Positions 42,067 through 50,487 of a DNA stretch of 64,000 nucleotides are shown here, piece by piece. The notes under the pieces were generated by a model. The model did no database searches. It saw only the letters and a list, made by a program, of their open reading frames with translations, and had not been told where the DNA came from. Source of the DNA: Alphaproteobacteria bacterium HT1-32 (GTDB taxonomy: Bacteria; Pseudomonadota; Alphaproteobacteria; Rhodospirillales; HT1-32); contig WJPL01000005.1 of NCBI GenBank assembly GCA_009649675.1, positions 37,475 to 101,474 of the forward strand, read 5' to 3'. The stretch's first letter is position 1. Every line of letters begins with the position of its first letter. The position numbers were made by a program, and so were the translations under genes.

Positions 42067-42411
42067 TTACTGACCGGGCGGCACCACGGCGGTTGCACCA
42101 TCCGCATAGGGGTTTGGTTCACGATAGCAGGTGATGTCGCCCAGCGAGCGATAGCAGTAGACCGGCTCTGCCGCAGGCGGGATGCTGTTCGGATCAATGC
42201 AGTACTGGTTGCGGGTTTTTACCTTGATCGTCGAACAATCGCGCCCGGTAAGGCTGGAGGCGACGTGATCGGTCAGCGTTTTGTCGGTATTGACGATTGA
42301 CGCGACTTCCGCTGTTCCGGCAAGTCCGGCGATCGACAGTCCGGCACAGCCGCTCAGCAGAAAGGAGCCCAGTAACAGGGCAGCCAGATAGGTGACGCGC
42401 CATAGTTTCAT
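42067..42411 (-). CDS. Small lipoprotein of unknown function
   Basis: A 114-residue lipoprotein: signal peptide MKLWRVTYLAALLLGSFLLSGC with lipobox LSGC, so Cys22 is the probable lipidated residue. The mature part has four cysteines (DCSTIK, YCIDPN, VYCYRSLG, TCYREPNPY), enough for two disulfides. The segment YCYRSLGDITCYREPNPY recalls small envelope lipoproteins of alphaproteobacteria. Function unknown. Confidence 0.82.
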   Translation of the reverse strand: MKLWRVTYLAALLLGSFLLSGCAGLSIAGLAGTAEVASIVNTDKTLTDHVASSLTGRDCSTIKVKTRNQYCIDPNSIPPAAEPVYCYRSLGDITCYREPNPYADGATAVVPPGQ

Positions 42412-42542
42412 TGTTGTCTCTCGCCATGCCCCGATACTATCGACAGACTATTGCCGACTGTTCTAGCATGCCCGGCAGATGGTAAAGAAGGGGTTAACGC
42501 CTTTATCTGAAGCCAGAGCTAATTGATTGAGGGAACGATATC

Positions 42543-43097
42543 ATGGCAGCGAGCGGACCGGAAATCTGCGATTTTGGCTGGAAAGCACCGGAGTTTTCCC
42601 TGCCCGGCGTTGATGGCGGTATGCACGGTCCGGCAACAGCAAGAGGAGACAGGGGGCTGCTGGTGATGTTCATCTGCAATCATTGTCCCTATGTCCGCAG
42701 TATCATTGATCGCATAGTTCGTGACACGGCTGATCTGGCGGAACTGGGTATCGGTTCCATTGCCGTCATGTCGAATGATACGGAGAGTTATCCTGCGGAT
42801 TCATTTGACCGGATGAAAATTTTTTCCCGCGAAAATGAATTCGGATTTCCCTATGTCATTGATGAAACGCAGGCTGTTGCCCGTTCCTATGATGCGGTTT
42901 GCACGCCGGAGTTCTATGGTTTTAACGCAGATATGGAACTGCAATATCGCGGCAGACTTGATGAATCCGGGCGTGTGGCGGTGCCCGGTGCAAGGCGTGA
43001 CCTGTTCGAGGCGATGCGTCTGATTGCCGAAACCGGGGGTGGTCCGGACCGCCAGATTGCCAGCATTGGCTGCTCGATCAAATGGCGGGCTGCGTGA
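42543..43097 (+). CDS. Thioredoxin-fold redoxin (AhpC/TSA-like)
   Basis: A 184-residue cytoplasmic protein with a thioredoxin fold. It has FSLPGVDGGMHG, then LLVMFICNHCPYVRSIIDRI, in which Cys-x2-Cys (CNHC) is the redox site, followed by VMSNDTESYPADSFDRM, and the cis-Pro loop in CTPEFYGFNADMEL. This matches a widespread redoxin family often annotated as thioredoxin-family protein. No signal peptide. Physiological partner unknown. Confidence 0.88.
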   Translation: MAASGPEICDFGWKAPEFSLPGVDGGMHGPATARGDRGLLVMFICNHCPYVRSIIDRIVRDTADLAELGIGSIAVMSNDTESYPADSFDRMKIFSRENEFGFPYVIDETQAVARSYDAVCTPEFYGFNADMELQYRGRLDESGRVAVPGARRDLFEAMRLIAETGGGPDRQIASIGCSIKWRAA

Positions 43098-43175
43098 TTC
43101 GTTATTCCATCGTTTGCCAAGGTAGGTCTGCTCCCCTATTTTACCGCGCCCTAACCCAAGGTCCGGAGTGCCCGA

Positions 43176-43835
43176 ATGGCGGACGATGCTGAACAGAATG
43201 CGCTAATCAAAGAAGTCGACGAAGATCTCCGTCAGGAGCGGCTTGAGCAATTCTGGAAGAGCTATGGCAAATATGTCATTGGCGCCTGTGTCGCTGTGGT
43301 TGTTGCCGTAGGTGGCAATCAGGCGTGGAAAAGCTGGCAGACCGAGCAGACCAACCGGGACAGCGCGACATTCCAGTCGGCGCTTGAAAGCCTCTCGGCT
43401 GGCAAGGCTGCTGAAGCAACGACAATCCTGCAGGACTTTTCGGGCGAAGCCTCGGCCGGATATCATGACCTCGGTCGCCTCACTGCGGCTGCGGCTCAGG
43501 CGCGCAGTGGCGACGTGAAGTCGGCAATCGCGTCATATGACAGCCTTGCAGCCGATGACTCCGCTGATCCGTCTGTTCGCAAGCTGGCGCGTCTTTATGC
43601 GGCAATGACCGCAGTTGGCAGTGAGCCGCATGCTGATGTCACTGCCCGCCTTGAACCGCTGGCCGGTGATCCGAACTGGCGCTTCCTGGCCTGGGAAGTT
43701 GAAGCATTGTCAGCCCAGTCCTCTGGTGACAATGCGGCGGCTGTGACGGCTTACAAGCGGATTGCTGATGCCGGTGAGGCACCTGCGAATATCCGGCGTC
43801 GTGCAACACAGATGATTTCGGTGCTGGGCGGATGA
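43176..43835 (+). CDS. YfgM-like membrane-anchored TPR protein
   Basis: A 219-residue protein with a short cytoplasmic N-terminus (EVDEDLRQERLEQFWKSYGK), one transmembrane helix (about 31-48), and a periplasmic TPR-like domain. The N-terminal sequence is typical of the YfgM/DUF2133-type Sec translocon ancillary family. It overlaps bamB by ATGA and is followed by der, the conserved yfgM-bamB-der arrangement of proteobacteria. It is thought to help outer-membrane and periplasmic protein biogenesis. Confidence 0.88.
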   Translation: MADDAEQNALIKEVDEDLRQERLEQFWKSYGKYVIGACVAVVVAVGGNQAWKSWQTEQTNRDSATFQSALESLSAGKAAEATTILQDFSGEASAGYHDLGRLTAAAAQARSGDVKSAIASYDSLAADDSADPSVRKLARLYAAMTAVGSEPHADVTARLEPLAGDPNWRFLAWEVEALSAQSSGDNAAAVTAYKRIADAGEAPANIRRRATQMISVLGG

Positions 43836-45166
43836 AACGGCTGACAGCATATAGCGTTGCTGCGATTGGCCTGACGCTGATGCTGTCTGGCTGCGAAAGC
43901 TGGTTTGGTGAATCGGAGGCTGATCCGCTTCCGGGTGACCGGATTTCAGTGCTGCTGCATGAACGGAACATCAATTCGGACCCGGACCTTGCAGGTCTGG
44001 AGGTCACATTGCCGAGACCCTGGCGGAATCCGGAATGGCCGCAGGCGGGTGGCGGTTCTAACCATGCGATGCATCACGTAGAAGTTGCTGCGGCGCCGAA
44101 GGAAGCCTGGAGCCGCGATATTGGTGAAGGTGCCAGTGACGAAGCACGGCTGCTGGTGACTCCGATCGTTGCAGACGGCGTGATTTACGTCATGGATGCA
44201 GAATCCGTTGTCACCGCCTACAGAACCGATGACGGCAAGGAACTCTGGGAAGTCGAGATCGCGGAATTATTTCCGGGTGAAGAAGATGACGGACTGTTCG
44301 GCGGCGGTCTGGCTGTTGAAGAAGGTCGTCTTTATGTCACCACAGGTTTTGCTCAGGTGCTCGCCTTCGATGCGAAAACCGGAGCTGAGATCTGGCGCAG
44401 CCCGACACCGACACCGATGCGGGCCGCACCGACAGTTCGGGGGGGGCGTGTGTTTGTCATGACCGTCGAGAACGAGTTGTTTGCGCTGAGTGCAGCAGAC
44501 GGCTCGGTGCTCTGGTCCTATATCGGGAACCCTCAGGCCACCAGCCTTCTGGGTGCTGCGGCTCCGGCTGTTGATGGCGGTCTGGTCGTCGCGGCATTTT
44601 CCTCAGGCGACCTGTTTGCCTTTCGGGTCGATACCGGCAGCATCGTCTGGAATGATTCATTGCGGGCGGTCCGGCGGACCGAATCCATTGCCAACCTGGC
44701 CGATATTCGCGGACTGCCGGTGATTGACCGGGGCCGTGTTTATGCGGCCGGTCACGGCGGTGTGGTTGCGGCAATCGACCTGCGCAGTGGTCGGCGGTTC
44801 TGGCAGGCGGAATTCGTCAGTGCCCAGACGCCCTGGGTTGCCGGAGAATTTATCTATCTGCTCACTGTTGAAAATGAGCTGCTTTGTATCACGGCACGTG
44901 ATGGCCGGGTAAAGTGGGTCAGTCAGTTGCCTTTGTGGGAAGACCCGGAGGACCGCAAGGATCGGATTTTCTGGACGGGGCCGGTACTGGCTGGTGACAG
45001 GTTGCTTGTCAGTGGTAGTGATGGCGAAGCCCTTGCAGTTTCACCCTATACGGGTCAGATGCTGGGGCGGCAATCGATGCCCGATTCAGTTTCCCTTCCG
45101 CCGATTGTGGCGGACGGCTCAATTTATTTCCTGACGGACGATGCGGAGCTGGTGTCGTACCGTTAG
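43832..45166 (+). CDS. bamB: Outer-membrane assembly lipoprotein BamB
   Basis: A 444-residue lipoprotein with signal peptide and lipobox (LMLSGCESWFG) and an eight-bladed PQQ-like beta-propeller; blade motifs recur as GKELWEVE, GAEIWRSPTP, GSVLWSYIG, GSIVWNDSL, GRRFWQAEF and GRVKWVSQL. BamB is the accessory scaffold of the beta-barrel assembly machine. It is coupled by ATGA to the YfgM-like gene and is followed 18 bases later by der, supporting the assignment. Confidence 0.93.
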   Translation: MKRLTAYSVAAIGLTLMLSGCESWFGESEADPLPGDRISVLLHERNINSDPDLAGLEVTLPRPWRNPEWPQAGGGSNHAMHHVEVAAAPKEAWSRDIGEGASDEARLLVTPIVADGVIYVMDAESVVTAYRTDDGKELWEVEIAELFPGEEDDGLFGGGLAVEEGRLYVTTGFAQVLAFDAKTGAEIWRSPTPTPMRAAPTVRGGRVFVMTVENELFALSAADGSVLWSYIGNPQATSLLGAAAPAVDGGLVVAAFSSGDLFAFRVDTGSIVWNDSLRAVRRTESIANLADIRGLPVIDRGRVYAAGHGGVVAAIDLRSGRRFWQAEFVSAQTPWVAGEFIYLLTVENELLCITARDGRVKWVSQLPLWEDPEDRKDRIFWTGPVLAGDRLLVSGSDGEALAVSPYTGQMLGRQSMPDSVSLPPIVADGSIYFLTDDAELVSYR

Positions 45167-45184
45167 CGGGAGACCGGCTGTAAC

Positions 45185-46576
45185 ATGCCATTTACTGTTG
45201 CCATAGTTGGCCGACCTAATGTCGGCAAATCCACGTTGTTCAATCGATTGGCCGGCAAGCGGCTGGCGATCGTCGATGATCAGCCGGGGGTTACCCGTGA
45301 CCGGCGCGAGGGCGAAGGACGGATCGCTGATCTGAAATTCGATCTGTTCGATACAGCCGGTCTTGAAGAAGCGGAAGAGCAGGCGCTCGAATACCGGATG
45401 AAACAGCAAACCGAACGCGCCGTGCGCGAGGCGGATGTGACGCTGTTCGTGGTCGATGGCCGCGCCGGACTGACGCCTATGGACCGGCATTTTGCCGACT
45501 GGCTGCGGCGTACATCGGCAACCATTCTGCTGGTTGTGAACAAGGCAGAGAGCAATGCCGCCATTCCCGGCATCAGCGAAGCCTGGCAGCTTGGTCTTGG
45601 CGATCCCATTCCGATGTCCGCCGAGCATGGTATCGGCATGGATGATCTGTATGAGGCGCTCAAACCCTTGAGCGAGGCAGCAAAAGCTGCTGAACGCACT
45701 GATCTGGACCAGCTGGCAGCGGATGAAGATGACGAAGACCCGGATGCCGAGGTCGGACCGCTGCGTCTGGCCATTGTCGGGCGGCCGAATGTCGGGAAGT
45801 CCACCCTCGTCAACGCATTGCTGGGCGAAGAGCGGATGCTGACCGGTCCGGAAGCAGGCGTGACACGGGATGCGATCTCCTCGGAATGGATCTGGAACGG
45901 CAGGCCGCTGCGGCTGGTTGATACGGCGGGGCTGCGTCGCAAGGCCCGGATCAATGACCGGGTCGAGGAGATGTCGGTTGAATCCAGTTTCCGCGCCATC
46001 CGGCTGGCACAGATCGTGCTGCTGGTGCTGGATGCGGACATGATGCTGGAGAAGCAGGATCTGACCATCGCCCGGCACGTTATTGACGAAGGCCGTGCGC
46101 TGATCATCGTGGTCAATAAATGGGACGCGGTGACTGACCGGTCGGCGCAGATGAATCTGCTGAAGGACCGGTTGCAGACGTCCCTGCCGCAGGTTCGCGG
46201 GGTGCCGATTATTACTGTCTCTGCACTGACTGGCCGGGGGCTGCCCAATCTGCCGGACCTGCTGTTTGAGACCTTTGACCTCTGGAATGCCCGTGTTTCC
46301 ACGGGGCAGCTGAACCGCTGGCTGGATGCGATGCTGGAAGCCCATCCGCCGCCAATGGTTGGTGGCCGGGTTCTCAAGATCAAATATATCACCCAGGCAA
46401 AAAGCCGTCCGCCGACCTTTATCCTGTTTGTGAACCGCCCGGACGATATGCCGGAGAGTTATCTGCGTTATCTGACGAATGGATTGCGGGACAGGTTCGG
46501 GCTGGTCGGTATTCCCCTGCGACTGGTTATGCGACGCCAGAAGAACCCTTACATAGACGAGGCAGAAAATGGCTGA
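45185..46576 (+). CDS. der: Ribosome-associated GTPase Der (EngA)
   Basis: A 463-residue protein with two tandem Era-like GTPase domains: first P-loop GRPNVGKSTLFN at about 9, with DTAGLEEAEEQ and NKAES; second GRPNVGKSTLVN at about 200, with DTAGLRRKARIND and NKWD. A KH-like domain follows (PPMVGGRVLKIKYITQAK). Der acts in maturation of the 50S ribosomal subunit. The acidic linker between the G domains (DEDDEDPDAEV) is normal. It overlaps the NlpC/P60 gene by eight bases. Confidence 0.97.
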   Translation: MPFTVAIVGRPNVGKSTLFNRLAGKRLAIVDDQPGVTRDRREGEGRIADLKFDLFDTAGLEEAEEQALEYRMKQQTERAVREADVTLFVVDGRAGLTPMDRHFADWLRRTSATILLVVNKAESNAAIPGISEAWQLGLGDPIPMSAEHGIGMDDLYEALKPLSEAAKAAERTDLDQLAADEDDEDPDAEVGPLRLAIVGRPNVGKSTLVNALLGEERMLTGPEAGVTRDAISSEWIWNGRPLRLVDTAGLRRKARINDRVEEMSVESSFRAIRLAQIVLLVLDADMMLEKQDLTIARHVIDEGRALIIVVNKWDAVTDRSAQMNLLKDRLQTSLPQVRGVPIITVSALTGRGLPNLPDLLFETFDLWNARVSTGQLNRWLDAMLEAHPPPMVGGRVLKIKYITQAKSRPPTFILFVNRPDDMPESYLRYLTNGLRDRFGLVGIPLRLVMRRQKNPYIDEAENG

Positions 46577-47426
46577 TCTGGATGCCCGGCTGAACGTTTT
46601 TCGGCCAGACCTTGCTGATGAGCGCCTGAAGGGCGTCGTTGAGGCAAAACGTTTTACCAAAGGCAAGCTGCGGCAGGCATCTCAGGTGCTGGCTGTCCAT
46701 CCGGAACCGGATATCGACAGCGGCATGCTGACCCAGTACCTGTTCGGTGAAACCGTTGAGGTGTTCGAGGAGAATGATGGCTGGGCCTGGTGCCAGAGCG
46801 GCGATGACGGTTATGTCGGTTATGTTGACGCTGCGGGTCTTGCGCCATCGATCATTGATTGCACGCATGAAGTCCGCGTTCCTCGAACCTATGTTTATGT
46901 CGAAGCCGACCTGAAGAGCCCGACCTTTGGTTTTCTGGGTATCTGTTCACGGGCACGGGTTGTCAGTGTCGAGGGCAGGTTCAGTCAGATTGAAATGCGT
47001 GGATCAGAAGATGGTGGCTGGATTTTCACCGACCATCTGGCGGCGCTGGATGATCCGGCGCTGGATTTCGTCGCGGTGGCTGAACAATTCATCAATACGC
47101 CTTATCTCTGGGGCGCGCGGGACGGCACGGGGCTGGATTGCTCCGGTCTGATTCAGATGAGTTTACGCCGGGCCGGACATAAGGCACCGCGGGATTCTGA
47201 TATGCTCGCCACCTCTGTTGGTGATGTTGTCACCGGCTGGCAGGGCAAGCTGCAACGTGGCGACATGGTCTTCTGGACCGGCCATTGCGGCATCATGGTT
47301 GATGCGGACCGTCTGTTGCATGCACATGCAACGGCAATGCTGACAACGGTTGAGCCGGTGCAGACGGTCATCGACCGGATACAGAAAATCGAATCACGTG
47401 ATGTCCTGACTGTGCGTCGCCTGTAA
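46569..47426 (+). CDS. NlpC/P60-family cysteine peptidase with SH3-like domains
   Basis: A 285-residue protein. Two bacterial SH3-like segments (residues about 30-90 and 105-155: FGETVEVFEENDGWAWCQ, DGYVGYVDAAGL) precede the NlpC/P60 domain. The catalytic Cys is in GLDCSGLIQMSL and the His in FWTGHCGIMVDADRLLHAHA. There is no obvious signal peptide, which is usual for this alphaproteobacterial subgroup encoded after der. It probably cleaves gamma-D-Glu-diamino-acid links in peptidoglycan peptides, possibly in recycling. Confidence 0.9.
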   Translation: MADLDARLNVFRPDLADERLKGVVEAKRFTKGKLRQASQVLAVHPEPDIDSGMLTQYLFGETVEVFEENDGWAWCQSGDDGYVGYVDAAGLAPSIIDCTHEVRVPRTYVYVEADLKSPTFGFLGICSRARVVSVEGRFSQIEMRGSEDGGWIFTDHLAALDDPALDFVAVAEQFINTPYLWGARDGTGLDCSGLIQMSLRRAGHKAPRDSDMLATSVGDVVTGWQGKLQRGDMVFWTGHCGIMVDADRLLHAHATAMLTTVEPVQTVIDRIQKIESRDVLTVRRL

Positions 47427-47567
47427 CGGTCTTCCGGTTCCGGCAGACGGGTTTTCCTGACATATCGACCTGGTCCCGGTCGCTGTTTGTCGGCAAAGGC
47501 ATGATGTGCCTATGCTGGTTGAAACAGCGATAATCATCGCAATATCTTTGCTTTCGGGAGGCATGTC

Positions 47568-49949
47568 ATGACAGCGAAACAGATACCGGCATCAAAGGCT
47601 GGCCTTCCATCCTTCAGACTGGCAAAGGCCCCGGCGTCCCGGCAGTCCGTCACCGCCTTTGACCTGAGTTCCCACGAACGGGCACGTGCGGCGCTGGACT
47701 TCGGGCTCGGCGCCAATGACCCGGGTTTCAATATCTTCGTTGTCGGTGATGACCGTGCGGGTCGTATGACGGCGACAAGGGCGCATCTGGAAGCCTGGGC
47801 GGCGGCGCGTCGTCAGCCCCCGAATGACTGGGTTTATCTGAACAACTTCCGCCGTCCGCATAAGCCGAAGCCTTATCGTCTGCCCGGTGGGTCGGGGCGC
47901 CGGTTTCGTGACCTCATGCAGACCCTGGTCAAGGATCTGCGGGAACTGATACCGGCGGCTATCAAGGACCCGGGCAGTACCGAGGCTATCCGCGCCGAAG
48001 GCATGCGTCTCAATGCCGACCTGCAACGTGAAATTGACGATCTGCGGGAACAGGCACGGACGCAGGGAATTGATCTCAAGATGACTCCGCAGGGGCCGGT
48101 GGCAACCCCGCTTGGCGAAGACGGCAATCCCCGCAAGCCAGAGGACCTGACGGCGGAAGATCGCAATGCCTTTGCCGCGGCCATGGCCCCCATCGAGGCT
48201 GCGCTGACAGCCATCAATCAGCGGGTTATGGCACAGCAGGAGCAGCTTCGTGCCTCTGCCATCGGCGCACAGCGCCAGATTGTGGCAACCACCGTTGCAC
48301 CGCGTATTGATTATCTGAGCACAGAGTTTACCGGCCTTGAAGGGCTGGGTCGCTGGCTGACGGAATTGCGGGAAGACATTCTCGACAATATCGCCCTGTT
48401 CATGGATGGGCCTGCGGAGACGGCGGGCGGGCATGCCGGTCCGCCAGCACCCGGCCAGCCGAACAGTGCGGAGCAGCGTTATGCGGTCAATCTGCTGTCG
48501 GATAATGCTGACCAGAAGACCATGCCGGTCGTGGTCGAAGCACGTCCGACCTATGAAAATCTTTTCGGATCGATGGAATACCGGGTTGATAACGGGGTTC
48601 TGGCAACGGACTTCACGATGATCCGGGCCGGTGCCCTGCATCGGGCTAATGGGGGAATTCTGATCTTGCGGGCGGATGCCGTCGCCTCTACGCCCGGTGT
48701 CTGGGAATATCTGAAAGGTGCCGTTCGTGACGGGGAAGTCCGGATTGAGGAACAGTACCGGACCGGCTCCATGCCGCTGACAGGTGCGCCGAAACCGAAG
48801 CCGATTCCGCTGAATGTGAAGGTCGTGCTCGTCGGCGCTCCCCGCTGGTATTACAGCTTTCTCAGCATGGACCCGGAGTTCTCCGGCTACTTCAAGGTCA
48901 AGGCAGATATCGATTCGGACATGCCGGCAACGGCTGCCAATGCACGGGTGTTTGCGGAACTGATTCAGCAGGAAGCGGCAAAGCACGGGCGTAGCTGTAG
49001 CACGGATGCGGTTGGCCTGCTGCTGGGGCAAAGCAGCAGATGGGCCAGTGACCGGCGACGGCTCGCAGCCAGTTTTGAACTGGTGGAGGATATCGTTGCC
49101 GAGGCATCCCACAGGGTGGCGGACCGGAAAAAATCTGTCGTTGAATTATCTCATGTTCGCGAGGCCATCGACGCCCGTCGCTATCGCAATGCCCGCATTG
49201 AAGACCGGTCACAGGAGATGATTGCCGATAATGCGGTGATGATCGCTACCAGCGGTGAAGCGGTGGGACAGATCAATGGTCTGACCGTGCGCCAGCTTGG
49301 AGATCATTCTTTCGGTTCGCCAGCACGGGTGACGGCCCGGACCTATGTCGGTGAACAGGGAATCATCAATATCGACCGGCTGACCGGACATGGTGGTCCG
49401 ATTCAGCAGAAAGGCATGTTCATTCTGGGGGGATATCTGCACGGTCTGTTTTCACGAAAGCGTCCGATCTCCTTTTCTGCCACGGTCACTTTTGAACAGA
49501 ACTACGGCGGTGTTGAAGGTGATTCCGCCTCGCTGGCAGAACTTTGCGCGATTTTCTCGTCACTGGGCGACCTGCCGGTTCGTCAGGATCTGGCGATTAC
49601 CGGCTCTGTGAATCAGTTGGGAGAGGCACAGGTTATTGGTGGCCTGCACCACAAGATTGAGGGGTTCTTCCGGACCTGCGAAGAACGTGGCCTGACCGGC
49701 AGCCAGGGCGTTATTTTCCCCCGTGCGAATGAAGCCAACCTGGTACTGCGTCAGGATGTGGTTGATGCCGTTGATGCCGGAAAGTTCCATCTCTGGAGCG
49801 TGCGGACAGTTGGCGAAGCGATTGAACTTTTCACAGGCCTGAAATGCGGCAAGGCCGGCAAGAATGGCCGCTTCCCGGAAGACACCGTCTTCGGGAAAGT
49901 CCAGCAGGCTCTCGACAGTTTCGATACAGCCCTCGACCGGGAGTGCTGA
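47568..49949 (+). CDS. Lon-like ATP-dependent protease family protein
   Basis: A 793-residue protein of the Lon-like/YcbZ type. The N-terminal half has an AAA-related region with a P-loop that departs from consensus (NIFVVGDDRAGRMTATR), a coiled-coil insertion (about 130-250), and the ATPase core (ANGGILILRADAVA). The C-terminal Lon protease domain has the catalytic Ser in GVEGDSASLAELCAIFSS and Lys in GGLHHKIEGFF. It begins with ATG 47568 after GGGAGG. Predicted cytosolic processing protease; physiological targets are unknown. The degenerate Walker A may be a family trait rather than a defect. Confidence 0.9.
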   Translation: MTAKQIPASKAGLPSFRLAKAPASRQSVTAFDLSSHERARAALDFGLGANDPGFNIFVVGDDRAGRMTATRAHLEAWAAARRQPPNDWVYLNNFRRPHKPKPYRLPGGSGRRFRDLMQTLVKDLRELIPAAIKDPGSTEAIRAEGMRLNADLQREIDDLREQARTQGIDLKMTPQGPVATPLGEDGNPRKPEDLTAEDRNAFAAAMAPIEAALTAINQRVMAQQEQLRASAIGAQRQIVATTVAPRIDYLSTEFTGLEGLGRWLTELREDILDNIALFMDGPAETAGGHAGPPAPGQPNSAEQRYAVNLLSDNADQKTMPVVVEARPTYENLFGSMEYRVDNGVLATDFTMIRAGALHRANGGILILRADAVASTPGVWEYLKGAVRDGEVRIEEQYRTGSMPLTGAPKPKPIPLNVKVVLVGAPRWYYSFLSMDPEFSGYFKVKADIDSDMPATAANARVFAELIQQEAAKHGRSCSTDAVGLLLGQSSRWASDRRRLAASFELVEDIVAEASHRVADRKKSVVELSHVREAIDARRYRNARIEDRSQEMIADNAVMIATSGEAVGQINGLTVRQLGDHSFGSPARVTARTYVGEQGIINIDRLTGHGGPIQQKGMFILGGYLHGLFSRKRPISFSATVTFEQNYGGVEGDSASLAELCAIFSSLGDLPVRQDLAITGSVNQLGEAQVIGGLHHKIEGFFRTCEERGLTGSQGVIFPRANEANLVLRQDVVDAVDAGKFHLWSVRTVGEAIELFTGLKCGKAGKNGRFPEDTVFGKVQQALDSFDTALDREC

Positions 49950-50067
49950 ATTTCAAATACCAGCGCAGATCAACCCAGCCTCAGAGAATAATATTTTTAG
50001 TTTTCCGATCCTGTACTGGTTTGAGGGAAATAACCCCCATTTGACGGGAAATTAGTGAGTTTTATTT

Positions 50068-50463
50068 TCAGTATCCCGCGAATGCTTGGATGATTCGTGC
50101 TGCTTCCCAGAGATTTTTCGGTTCATAACATAGAGCTGCTTTATATCTGAAGCCGGGGATTACTTCCAGATTGCTATGGCGCCCCGAATTTTCACCAGGT
50201 TTGTAGCTTGGGGAAGGTACTGGCGTGATGCCGATAAGGGGCCGCGATTTTGAACTAACAGATATTTCAGGAACCCATAATAAAGTTATGGTTTTATCTT
50301 CAACTACATGACCTATGCCGAAGGAGCTGTCGTTTAGAGTATATCTCTGGGTTTTTTTTGTGTGTGAGGATTTTATTAGGCCTGTTGCAGGTAGGGGGCG
50401 AAGTGATGGATGGCTGTCCAGCAGATCATTAATTCCGTCTTTCAATGCTTGAACAGAGGTCAT
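50068..50463 (-). CDS. Orphan hypothetical protein in an AT-rich patch
   Basis: A 131-residue soluble protein that I do not recognise. It opens MTSVQALKDGINDLLDSH and contains DSSFGIGHVVEDKTITLLW and VIPGFRYKAALCYEPK, ending EAARIIQAFAGY. The frame and its flanks (about 49970-50480) are clearly richer in A+T than the neighbours, and codon choice differs, which suggests recent acquisition. It sits upstream of, and on the same strand as, nothing obvious; the histidine kinase on its left-hand transcription side begins at 52587 and ends 24 bases away. No mobile element remains are visible. Confidence 0.6.
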   Translation of the reverse strand: MTSVQALKDGINDLLDSHPSLRPLPATGLIKSSHTKKTQRYTLNDSSFGIGHVVEDKTITLLWVPEISVSSKSRPLIGITPVPSPSYKPGENSGRHSNLEVIPGFRYKAALCYEPKNLWEAARIIQAFAGY

Positions 50464-50487
50464 TCAGATACCTTTTGAGGTTATAGT

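Noticed and set aside
45119..46666. A 515-residue minus-strand frame opposite der
   Set aside because: The plus strand encodes the universally conserved GTPase Der, so the antisense frame is a by-product of codon bias.
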